The notes beneath the pieces are model-generated. The model worked only from the letters and a program-made list of their open reading frames with translations. It did no database searches and had not been told where the DNA came from. DNA of 9,829 nucleotides from Flavipsychrobacter sp. Its GTDB lineage: Bacteria; Bacteroidota; Bacteroidia; Chitinophagales; Chitinophagaceae. This document shows positions 1 through 5,365 of the stretch, in pieces. The first letter of the stretch is position 1. Each line of letters opens with the position of its first letter. The stretch is from contig JAJNBR010000095.1 in NCBI GenBank assembly GCA_021156265.1, forward strand, positions 1 through 9,829, in the 5' to 3' direction. Made by a program: the position numbers and the translations under genes.

Positions 1-65
1 CCGTCCGTTTACCTGTAATATCAGTTTTGGCAGGGCTTTTTTGTGCTGTTCATAGAATCACTTCT

Positions 66-767
66 ATGGAAACAAAAACCCGCAAAAAGGCTGTCAAAAA
101 AGCCGCCGCCAAAAAAGCGCCGGCTAAGAAAAAAGATATTGCCGCTTCGTACAACGAGGTCAAAGATTTCGGCGGGCAACCGTACACCGGCATGAAAGTA
201 GGCCGTAGTCACAAATGGTATTACGACAAAGGCGAATGGCGCGAAAAAAAGATAACACCCGATCTCTGGGAAATATCTTATGCTGTTACTAAACGCCGTG
301 CGGGCAAAGCGCCTGAAGGCTCCGGTGTTCCCGTCGGTACAGAATACCATTGGTATATCCTTTCACACCAGGTAGTAAAGAAACTTAACGCTAACGACTA
401 CTCAACCGCGATGAGCGGTGTTAAGTATAAGCTGGCACACAAAAGGGCCGACAAAGAAAAATGGAGCGCCACAGCCCGCACCCAGCGTAAACGCCTTGTA
501 AAACTGATGCAGGAAATGATCGCGCAACTGGAAATGGAACCTATCCCTTTAGAGATTGAATACAAAGGCAAAGAATACGTTGGCGAAGGCATTCCTATCC
601 CTAAGACTTGTGATGAAGATGGACCGTGCTATGAGCTGGAGATAACGCTGAACAACGAGTACATTGGCATATTGCACTACTCAAAAAGCGGGTGGAAAAT
701 GGACCAGGTTAAAGACAAGGGACTGATCAAAGCAATAGGCGAAGAAGTCTATTTGTGGTATGAATAA
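66..767 (+). CDS. Protein with histone H1-like Lys/Ala-rich N-terminal tail and a conserved globular domain of unknown function
   Basis: This is a 233-aa soluble protein without a signal peptide. Residues 1-23 form a basic tail made almost only of Lys, Ala and Pro (AVKKAAAKKAPAKKK), like the tails of histone H1 and bacterial H1-like proteins. The rest is a globular domain rich in aromatic and charged residues: GRSHKWYYDKGEW near 46-58, a VTKRRAGKAPEGSG stretch near 75-88, an amphipathic helix near 145-165, and a C-terminal part ending in YLWYE. I recognise it only as a conserved hypothetical type seen in Bacteroidota. The tail suggests nucleic-acid binding, which is inference. I prefer the ATG at 66 to the in-frame ATG at 27, because the latter would add 13 non-basic residues (AGLFCAVHRITS) and leave almost no room for a promoter within the window. 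A terminator follows directly. Confidence 0.75.
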   Translation: METKTRKKAVKKAAAKKAPAKKKDIAASYNEVKDFGGQPYTGMKVGRSHKWYYDKGEWREKKITPDLWEISYAVTKRRAGKAPEGSGVPVGTEYHWYILSHQVVKKLNANDYSTAMSGVKYKLAHKRADKEKWSATARTQRKRLVKLMQEMIAQLEMEPIPLEIEYKGKEYVGEGIPIPKTCDEDGPCYELEITLNNEYIGILHYSKSGWKMDQVKDKGLIKAIGEEVYLWYE

Positions 768-770
768 AAT

Positions 771-799
771 AGCCCCGCTTTACGGGGCTTAATTTCTTA
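771..799. terminator. Bidirectional intrinsic terminator between convergent genes
   Basis: A perfect 7-bp stem (AGCCCCG at 771-777, CGGGGCT at 783-789) encloses a 5-nt loop. It is followed by TAATTTCTT on the plus strand and, on the minus strand, by ATTTTATTC. It lies 3 bp after the H1-tailed gene and its T-rich side overlaps the stop codon of the opposite gene, so it can serve both. Confidence 0.8.
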
Positions 800-1171
800 G
801 TCAACATCGTCTATATCCAGCGGCGCATTCGGATCTGTAAAAACCTCTGGATCAATAATGCGATCTTGTTGTCTGCGATCCGATGATTTGGCCTTGTTTC
901 GCTCCATCACCCGCTCCAGGGTATCAACAGTTTCAACTATTGCACGTTCATAAGTCTCGCCGCTTTTTTTAACAAAATGATCTTTTCCCGGTACCTCCAG
1001 TCGTATCTCGCAATGACAAGCAGCGGGATCGCTTGCCGGGCCTTCATAAAGAGTTACGTCTGCCCTTACAATATTGCCGGCGTGGTTTTCAAGTTTGCTA
1101 ACCTTCTCTCTTACAAATGCTTCCAGCGAACTGCTCGCCTTAAAACCCGGTGAATCTATTATAATATCCAT
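797..1171 (-). CDS. hpf: Short ribosome hibernation promoting factor (HPF/RaiA, sigma-54 modulation family)
   Basis: This 124-aa protein has the beta-alpha-beta-beta-beta-alpha layout of the HPF/RaiA family. It opens with a strand MDIIIDSPGF, then helix SLEAFVREKVSKLEN, then strands VRADVTLYEG, CHCEIRLEVP and HFVKKSGETY, and a last helix ERAIVETVDTLERVMERNK (about 76-95). These proteins bind the 30S decoding region and inactivate or dimerise ribosomes in stationary phase. The long-HPF C-terminal dimerisation domain is absent. In its place is a tail of about 30 residues, first basic (SSDRRQQDR) and then acidic and proline-containing (PEVFTDPNAPLDIDDVD), longer than in minimal short HPFs. The start is preceded by AGCGTT and a GGTATCGTTT element shared with the 76-aa gene further right. 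It is divergent from the 73-aa gene and convergent with the H1-tailed gene. The family call is firm; whether it is the main hpf or a paralogue cannot be told here. Confidence 0.9.
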   Translation of the reverse strand: MDIIIDSPGFKASSSLEAFVREKVSKLENHAGNIVRADVTLYEGPASDPAACHCEIRLEVPGKDHFVKKSGETYERAIVETVDTLERVMERNKAKSSDRRQQDRIIDPEVFTDPNAPLDIDDVD

Positions 1172-1190
1172 AACGCTCGTTGTTTACAAG

Positions 1191-1208
1191 AAACGATACC
1201 ATTATCGT
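1191..1208 (-). promoter_or_regulatory. Shared ATGGTATCGTTT upstream element with overlapping palindrome, hpf side
   Basis: On the minus strand ATGGTATCGTTT (1191-1202) begins 20 nt upstream of the hpf start codon. The identical 12-mer occurs upstream of the 76-aa gene at 5716-5727. It overlaps a perfect inverted repeat, ACGATA (1193-1198), CCAT, TATCGT (1203-1208). A TGGTACG motif follows just upstream, resembling the -24 half of a sigma-54 promoter, but no GC doublet sits at -12 spacing. It could be a promoter or an operator. Confidence 0.45.
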
Positions 1209-1210
1209 AC

Positions 1211-1225
1211 CAGCCGGTCCGGCTG
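1211..1225. repeat. GC-rich inverted repeat in the divergent hpf / 73-aa gene intergenic region
   Basis: CAGCCGG (1211-1217) and CCGGCTG (1219-1225) form a perfect palindrome around a single T. It has no T-run, so it is unlikely to be a terminator; an operator or extruding site is possible. The same CAGCCGG core recurs in the terminator of the 73-aa gene. Confidence 0.4.
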
Positions 1226-1263
1226 CTAGGCACGCCTTTTTTGCAGTTTGTTAAAAAATATTT

Positions 1264-1485
1264 ATGGCAAACAGCAATCGCAACCGTAACAGCACGAAAG
1301 GCAGCGAAAAAGAGACCCGAAAAGGTACAGAGGAAGAGAACCGCGGCAACCGTAAATTGCCCAACAACGCCAACAACGACCCGGAAAAAAGCAACACGGC
1401 GGGTGATACCAGCAATGGCAAGTATTCGAGAACCAACAAGCGCGACGAGGATATAGATAACGATGATACACGTGGTGGCTTATAA
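1264..1485 (+). CDS. Small, highly hydrophilic, probably disordered protein (73 aa)
   Basis: MANSNRNRNSTKGSEKETRK starts a 73-residue protein made nearly entirely of Asn, Lys, Arg, Glu, Asp, Ser, Thr and Gly, with no Cys, Phe or Trp and a C-terminal acidic patch (RDEDIDNDDTRGGL). It should be intrinsically disordered and cytoplasmic. Composition resembles hydrophilin or general-stress proteins, but I recognise no named family and no function should be assumed. This frame is preferred over the overlapping frame starting at 1241 for three reasons: it has an ATG start, its third codon positions are clearly C/G-rich, and its stop codon lies exactly at the base of a strong terminator. Upstream, GGCACG and TTGCA resemble sigma-54 half sites but are 12 nt apart rather than 10. 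It is divergent from hpf, a stationary-phase gene, which supports a stress context (inference). Confidence 0.65.
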   Translation: MANSNRNRNSTKGSEKETRKGTEEENRGNRKLPNNANNDPEKSNTAGDTSNGKYSRTNKRDEDIDNDDTRGGL

Positions 1486-1522
1486 TAAAACAGCCGGTTG
1501 AAAATCAACCGGCTGTTTTATT
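1484..1522. terminator. Strong symmetrical bidirectional terminator
   Basis: A perfect 18-bp stem (AATAAAACAGCCGGTTGA at 1484-1501, its complement at 1505-1522) closes a 3-nt AAA loop. The A-rich outer arms give a T-run on either strand. The left arm contains the last two bases of the 73-aa gene's stop codon. It lies between two convergent genes and can stop transcription from both sides. Confidence 0.9.
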
Positions 1523-1538
1523 TCACCCTTTTATTGAC

Positions 1539-2225
1539 TCACTGATTGTTAACCAAAGTTAGCGTAAGCCCTGCAGCGCCTGAGCCGGCAACCGTGCCTG
1601 TTATCATCAGCGTGTAAATTTTACCAGCCTCCAACACCTGAGCCGACAATGTCCGGCTCGACGGAACGTTCGCCGGATCCTGTACGATGATCTGGTAAGT
1701 TCCTGCTGCTACGACCCTGAAAGGCGTAGCCTGCTTGAACATGATATTAGAGTCGAGCTTAGTCTGCCCAACGTAAACCGATTCGCTAAGATTATCAGGA
1801 CTTAAATTGACAAGGCGGATCTTGGCATTGCCCGCAGCCGGAGCTGTAAGGTCATCGTTTACCACTAACGCCGAGGGACTCGTTACCGTTCCTGTTGCAA
1901 ACACACTATACGCGTTATTTGCCGCGAGATCATTATTGACGCTAGCGAGGGGCAGGTTGGAATCTTCAATAACAAATGCATGCTTCACATTCGTTCCGGG
2001 GGTTACGGTCACATAGGCCGATCCGGCCAGGTAGGTGAGGCTGTTTACAGTTTGTAACGGAGCATCATTTACTTGCACCCGTAATGCCCCGGTACTAATG
2101 CAGGCGTTAGTGTACTTAACCTTGGCCATGTTAGCGTTTGGCGTCGGGGTATTGTCGTCATCTCCGCCGTTATTGCAGGATGCAGCAAAAACAGCAGTGA
2201 AAGCTAAAAGCAGTAATTTCTTCAT
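1539..2225 (-). CDS. DUF4397 domain-containing lipoprotein
   Basis: This 228-aa protein starts with a type II signal peptide: MKK, a hydrophobic stretch, and a lipobox ending FAASC with the lipidated Cys at 17. Then comes an acidic linker NNGGDDDNTPTPN (18-30), typical of exported Bacteroidota lipoproteins. The rest is all-beta: a first half from AKVKYTNACI (34-43) and a second from AKIRLVNLSPDN (134-145), the canonical DUF4397 signature, ending near MITGTVAG. DUF4397 proteins are envelope-attached beta-sandwich proteins of unknown biochemical role. The acidic residues after the Cys could direct it to the cell surface, but the match to the known surface-export signal is loose. The start is fixed by the signal peptide, and a near-consensus sigma-54 promoter lies 27-42 nt upstream. 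It is divergent from the secreted-protein gene at 2399. Confidence 0.88.
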   Translation of the reverse strand: MKKLLLLAFTAVFAASCNNGGDDDNTPTPNANMAKVKYTNACISTGALRVQVNDAPLQTVNSLTYLAGSAYVTVTPGTNVKHAFVIEDSNLPLASVNNDLAANNAYSVFATGTVTSPSALVVNDDLTAPAAGNAKIRLVNLSPDNLSESVYVGQTKLDSNIMFKQATPFRVVAAGTYQIIVQDPANVPSSRTLSAQVLEAGKIYTLMITGTVAGSGAAGLTLTLVNNQ

Positions 2226-2251
2226 CCGTTATGAATTATTTTAAAGATGAT

Positions 2252-2267
2252 TGCAAAGACCTTGCCA
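2252..2267 (-). promoter_or_regulatory. Near-consensus sigma-54 (RpoN) promoter for the DUF4397 lipoprotein
   Basis: On the minus strand the sequence is TGGCAAG-GTCT-TTGCA, against the consensus TGGCACG-N4-TTGCA. There is a single mismatch, and the GG and GC doublets are exactly 10 nt apart. Transcription would start about 12 nt after the GC, giving a leader of roughly 15-20 nt before the ATG at 2225. It implies regulation by a bacterial enhancer-binding protein encoded elsewhere. Confidence 0.65.
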
Positions 2268-2351
2268 CTTGGAGGCAACATATTAGCTACCGGAAGTAAT
2301 TAAATATATTTAAATTTAAAAAAACCTGCTTGTGAGCACCCAGGGGACTTG

Positions 2352-2372
2352 AAATAATAGCAACTATTATTT
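2352..2372. promoter_or_regulatory. Operator-like inverted repeat upstream of the secreted-protein gene
   Basis: AAATAATAG (2352-2360) and CTATTATTT (2364-2372) are perfect 9-bp arms around CAA. The site ends 26 nt before the ATG at 2399, where a dimeric regulator could block or recruit RNA polymerase. No T-run follows, so it is not a typical terminator. Being AT-rich, some of the symmetry could be chance. Confidence 0.4.
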
Positions 2373-2398
2373 AATATTACTATCAAATTATCTGTAGT

Positions 2399-3322
2399 AT
2401 GAAACGCGCACACCTGGTCTTAGGATTATTTTTTCTTTCTTCCACTGCAATTGCACAGTCAAAACGGATCTATTCCGACGAAGGATTTGATACGAAAAAA
2501 GTAGAAAAGCTCTATTCTATCGAAAGCCCGGGCAAACAATTTTGCTCTCGTATGGCTGCACTGTATAAAGTAAGCGATTCAGGACACATAACGCAGAACG
2601 AATATAACAAATTCCTTCTTGATTTTGATCACATGGTGCGGAGCCTGAATACAGGAAATGTATCTATCCCCGCCAAGCTGGTATCAATATCAAACATCCT
2701 TAACGAGATCAATAACGTTGCCTACAACATTGATGGTCACCGTGATGCTATTTACCACCTTGCTGCTCCTATTTATAAAGCGTCGACCGAAAACTGGGGA
2801 GACGAGGTGTTGAATATGTCCATAGCTAATGCCTACTTCAACCTCAGGGAATATGTGGTTTCTATGGCAAACGATGTAAAACTAAGCAGGGCCCTGGCAG
2901 TTATCGATCGCAACCCGGTAGGATTTGGACCTACTGCCCCTTCGTGCGATTACGCCGTTTCACTCAACCCGGCCGCTTCTAAAGACAAGATCGACATCTT
3001 CTTTTCCAATATCGGCTTGTTCTATAAAGCCACGAAAAAATACCCGGTGGACGGGCTTCTGGCGGGACCGATTATCGGCTGGGAAGGATATAAAGATGAA
3101 AGTGAAAGCTTGATGAATATCCTGAAAGCACACGCTGATATGAACAACAACACAGCTATCCATGTACAGCCTACAGAAAATAAAACCGGGAAATCTATGG
3201 TTGTAAAACAGGATCTTAACAGCGATGCTAAATGGTTCGTGTGGGTATTCAGAAACAATAAGCTTTACTACTCTTATATGGTCGAGCCTTGCAGCGATGT
3301 GTCTCGTTGCCGTGTCAACTAG
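2399..3322 (+). CDS. Secreted or periplasmic protein of unknown function (307 aa)
   Basis: The protein begins with a classical signal peptide: MKRAH, a hydrophobic core LVLGLFFLSST, and a likely cleavage site after AIA or AIAQ near residue 19-20. There is no lipobox. The mature part of about 287 residues is mixed: mostly helical-looking segments from about 45 to 165 (SNILNEINNVAYNIDG near 98-113, MSIANAYFNLREYVVSMAND near 140-159), then a C-terminal part ending in beta-like segments (KWFVWVFRNNKLYYSYMVEP, about 278-297). It has four cysteines (49, 183, 298, 304), which could form disulfides in the periplasm. I recognise no domain family. The start is fixed by the signal peptide. The gene stands alone, with an inverted repeat in front and a strong terminator behind, so it is probably monocistronic. 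Confidence 0.75.
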   Translation: MKRAHLVLGLFFLSSTAIAQSKRIYSDEGFDTKKVEKLYSIESPGKQFCSRMAALYKVSDSGHITQNEYNKFLLDFDHMVRSLNTGNVSIPAKLVSISNILNEINNVAYNIDGHRDAIYHLAAPIYKASTENWGDEVLNMSIANAYFNLREYVVSMANDVKLSRALAVIDRNPVGFGPTAPSCDYAVSLNPAASKDKIDIFFSNIGLFYKATKKYPVDGLLAGPIIGWEGYKDESESLMNILKAHADMNNNTAIHVQPTENKTGKSMVVKQDLNSDAKWFVWVFRNNKLYYSYMVEPCSDVSRCRVN

Positions 3323-3344
3323 TACCCGATCATACTCAAATTGC

Positions 3345-3375
3345 AAAATGCGCCGGCCCCGGCGCATTTTTTTTT
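3345..3375 (+). terminator. Intrinsic terminator of the secreted-protein gene
   Basis: AAAATGCGCCGG (3345-3356) and CCGGCGCATTTT (3359-3370) form a perfect GC-rich stem around CC, with the innermost pairs necessarily open, followed by a run of nine T (3367-3375). It lies 22 bp after the stop codon at 3322. Confidence 0.88.
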
Positions 3376-3538
3376 GCTTAAACATTATTCAATGCCCGCC
3401 CCGGTATAACTGCCGGTTGGCGCACGTTTGTGTAAGCGCTTCCCCAGCGCCATGGCCAATCTCAACGCATTAACTGAGGTATAATTTTATTGCTGCAATT
3501 ACAAAATCATTTATTTCCACTCTAAAACACCATTTGCT
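3376..3538. other. Leader region of the BON/low-complexity gene
   Basis: This 163-bp stretch holds no convincing gene. A TATAATTTTA segment (3480-3489) resembles a Bacteroidota -7 box (TAnnTTTG with the last base changed) but no TTTG lies at the usual spacing upstream. TTGGCGCACGTTTGTG (3417-3432) faintly recalls a sigma-54 site but lacks the GC doublet. No clear ribosome binding site precedes the ATG at 3539. Confidence 0.4.
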
Positions 3539-4858
3539 ATGGCAGAGAACAATCTCCAGGGCGGTACTAACAGCCGCTCGTCTAACTCCGATTGGGATGA
3601 AAACCAAAACCGTTATGGCCGCGACTACGAAGAAGGCGAGCAACAACGCAGCAGCTACAGCCAAAATCCGGGAATGAACCGTGAGTCTGACTTCGATCAA
3701 AGCAGCGAAAGCAGGCGCAACCGGGGCAGAAGCAACCGGAGCAACACGAGCTCAGGATATGGACAGGGTTCGCAAAGCAATTACAACACCGGCAATTTTG
3801 GAAGCCAGGGATGGGGACAGCAAAACTATGGTAGCCAGCAAGGCTATGGCAACCAGAATTTCGGCCAGTCAGGCTATGGCGACCAGGAATTTGGGCAAAA
3901 CTACCGTGGTGGCTCTACGAACTTCGAGCAAAGCAGCTTTGGCAACGAAGGCTACGGCAGTCAGGGCTGGGGCGAGCAAGGTTATGACAGAGGCTCCAAC
4001 CGCAGCTATGGTAACCAAGGTTACGGCAACGAGCGTCAGCGTTCAAGAAACTTTGGTTCTCAATCCGGTTATGGCGACATGTACAACCCTACTTCCGGCG
4101 GATACAGCAGCGACTACAATCGCAACCGTGGCAGCCGCGGCGGCAATTTAGGCGGGGCCAGCTCCGGCTTCGGCAGTGACTACCAGCGCGGTGAATATGG
4201 CCGCTGGAGTGAAGGCTACGGATACAACAGCCCGTATTACGACACCAATTCCGACGACAGGGGGTGGAATGATTATTCCCAGCGTGCCTCATACGGTCGT
4301 CGTGGCCGTTATGGTAATGAAGGCCCTATGGGCGCAAATTACGGACGACGCAGCGATAGCGATTACAACCGCGACAGGGGATATGATCGCGACCGCAATT
4401 GGTGGGACCGCGCAAGTGACGAAGTTTCCTCCTGGTTTGGCGATGAAGATGCCGAACGCCGTCGCCGCGAAGATCGCGAGCGCGACAACCGCGGCCGAGG
4501 ACCTCGTGGTTACCAACGGTCTGATGAAAGGATAAAAGAAGACATCAACGACCGCCTGAGCGACGACTCTTTTGTAGATGCTACGGAAGTTTCTGTTGAA
4601 GTAACTCGCGGAGAAGTTATACTGTCGGGCACTGTAGACAACCGGATCGAAAAACGACGCGCAGAAGACCTGGCTGAGGCGATCTCCGGCGTACGGAATG
4701 TAGAGAACCGCATCCGTGTTACTGATCATACCAGCTATGGAGATAGCATGCGAAGCTCAGGTACTTCTTCATCATCAGGAAGCAGTTCAACGCCTGGTTC
4801 TACTTCAGCTTCAAGCAATCCAGGTACGTCTTCAACCGAACGAAGCAAAAGGTCTTAA
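3539..4858 (+). CDS. BON-domain protein with a long FUS-like Tyr/Gly/Arg low-complexity domain and SWFGD motif
   Basis: This 439-aa protein has no signal peptide or membrane segment. Residues 1-70 are polar and disordered. Residues 70-285 are low-complexity Gly/Ser/Tyr/Asn/Gln/Arg with many [GSN]YG units (SGYGQ, NYGSQ, GYGNQ, GYGDQ, SYGNQ), about 26 Tyr, and Phe/Trp in like positions (NFGSQ, GWGQQ). No Lys occurs before residue 333, and I see no Cys at all. Next comes WWDRASDEVSSWFGDEDAERRRR (288-310; SWFGD at 298-302) and GRGPRGYQRSDERIKEDI, a junction known from bacterial stress-related BON proteins. The BON domain (about 326-396) contains VEVTRGEVILSGTVDNRIEK and VRNVENRIRV. A Ser/Thr/Gly-rich tail follows (405-439). 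BON domains bind lipids or partner proteins (OsmY, Kbp). The N-terminal part resembles phase-separating human FUS/EWS sequences, so condensate formation is plausible but inferred. It converges on a response regulator gene. Confidence 0.88.
   Translation: MAENNLQGGTNSRSSNSDWDENQNRYGRDYEEGEQQRSSYSQNPGMNRESDFDQSSESRRNRGRSNRSNTSSGYGQGSQSNYNTGNFGSQGWGQQNYGSQQGYGNQNFGQSGYGDQEFGQNYRGGSTNFEQSSFGNEGYGSQGWGEQGYDRGSNRSYGNQGYGNERQRSRNFGSQSGYGDMYNPTSGGYSSDYNRNRGSRGGNLGGASSGFGSDYQRGEYGRWSEGYGYNSPYYDTNSDDRGWNDYSQRASYGRRGRYGNEGPMGANYGRRSDSDYNRDRGYDRDRNWWDRASDEVSSWFGDEDAERRRREDRERDNRGRGPRGYQRSDERIKEDINDRLSDDSFVDATEVSVEVTRGEVILSGTVDNRIEKRRAEDLAEAISGVRNVENRIRVTDHTSYGDSMRSSGTSSSSGSSSTPGSTSASSNPGTSSTERSKRS
3746..4393 (+). 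repeat. Degenerate [GSN]YG-repeat low-complexity coding segment
   Basis: The DNA repeats variants of GGCTATGGCAACCAG and GGCTACGGCAGTCAG through roughly 3788-4084, then becomes more irregular and Arg-richer. One unit pair is clearly duplicated: SQGWG occurs at residues 89-93 and again at 141-145, each followed by a Tyr-Gly-rich block. Synonymous codons vary between copies (TAT/TAC, GGC/GGT/GGA), so the repeat is kept at protein level and is not a recent DNA duplication. Confidence 0.7.
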
Positions 4859-4870
4859 TCTTACCAACGC

Positions 4871-4900
4871 AAAAATCCCCGGTGAAAACCGGGGATTTTT
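4871..4900. terminator. Bidirectional intrinsic terminator with GAAA loop
   Basis: AAAAATCCCCGGT (4871-4883) and ACCGGGGATTTTT (4888-4900) form a perfect 13-bp stem closed by GAAA, a stable GNRA-type loop. There is a T-run on each strand. It serves the convergent BON-protein and response-regulator genes. Confidence 0.92.
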
Positions 4901-4921
4901 CTTTTTCTGACATCCGATAAT

Positions 4922-5365
4922 TTATGCCATAGCTGGCAGCTCTACGGTGTCAAACCAATATTTTACAAACGAACTGATCTTCTCCAGCGTAAGCTTATCG
5001 TTTGCGGGCTTTTGTATAAAAGAATTAACTCCCAGTTCGTATGCCTCTGCCACGTCCTGCGGATAAGCTGTGCCGCTCACCATCACCACCGGTATCCTTT
5101 TATACACAGGATGTGATTTGATATCGCGCAGCACATCAAGCCCGTTATGTATCGGAACATTTTTGTCTAAAAGAACCAGGTCAGGAAAGACAAACCTCTT
5201 TCCGGGTCCGCAATCTGCCAGGTATTGTAATACCTGGTGACCATTAACCAGGAACACAAGGTCAATATCGAAATCGTTGGAGGATAAGGAAGACTCGGTG
5301 ATATGCCGGTCGTCCGCATCATCTTCCAGCATTAGTATCGTGAAAACGCGGGATGTCCGTTCCAT
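4922..5365 (-). CDS. Single-domain response regulator (CheY/Rcp1-like receiver)
   Basis: This 147-aa protein is a stand-alone receiver domain without an output domain. The phosphorylation site residues are complete: acidic cluster E14-D15-D16 in FTILMLEDDADD, phospho-acceptor Asp67 in PDLVLLDKNVP, switch Ser97 in IPVVMVSGTA, and Lys119 in SFIQKPAN. The pattern LVLLDxNxPxxxGLDVL and the extended loop after helix 2 (ADCGPGKRFVFPD) fit the Rcp1-like receivers common in Bacteroidota, which usually act in phosphorelays or through protein contacts. Lys68 after the phospho-acceptor replaces the more usual hydrophobic residue. No kinase gene is adjacent; the sensor kinase at 6548 lies about 1.2 kb away on the other strand and need not be its partner. 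It has its own candidate promoter and shares a terminator with the BON-protein gene. Confidence 0.9.
   Translation of the reverse strand: MERTSRVFTILMLEDDADDRHITESSLSSNDFDIDLVFLVNGHQVLQYLADCGPGKRFVFPDLVLLDKNVPIHNGLDVLRDIKSHPVYKRIPVVMVSGTAYPQDVAEAYELGVNSFIQKPANDKLTLEKISSFVKYWFDTVELPAMA

Larger units (their letters stand above)
2226..2398. other. AT-rich divergent intergenic region
   Basis: This 173-bp gap separates two divergent genes. Besides the sigma-54 site it holds two overlapping AT palindromes, TTAAATATATTTAA (2300-2313) and TTTAAATTTAAA (2309-2320), and an operator-like inverted repeat (2352-2372). No convincing TAnnTTTG box was found for the rightward gene, and no open reading frame of note. 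Confidence 0.6.

Noticed and set aside
27..65. N-terminal extension of the H1-tailed protein from ATG 27
   Set aside because: The 13 extra residues do not fit the basic tail and the ATG at 66 gives a more natural start.
1241..1456. Overlapping plus-strand frame in the 73-aa gene, TTG start
   Set aside because: It needs a TTG start and lacks the third-position GC bias that the 1264-1485 frame shows, and it stops before the terminator.
2960..3385. 141-aa minus-strand frame opposite the secreted protein gene
   Set aside because: It runs through the terminator of the opposite gene and shows no family features; the plus-strand gene has a signal peptide and clear coding bias.
3417..3432. Sigma-54 site upstream of the BON gene
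   Set aside because: The -24-like TGG is present but there is no GC doublet at the required spacing, and it lies over 100 nt from the start.
3760..4100. CRISPR-like or tandem DNA repeat array in the low-complexity region
   Set aside because: Units are degenerate, in frame and translated, with no constant repeat and variable spacer pattern.
3681..4151. Ala/Thr-rich 156-aa plus-strand frame inside the BON gene
   Set aside because: It is the out-of-frame reading of the Gly-Tyr-Gly repeats; repetitive codons keep stops away. No start or conserved pattern supports it.
4289..4729. 146-aa minus-strand frame opposite the BON domain
   Set aside because: The BON domain on the plus strand is unmistakable, and this frame is its antisense reading.
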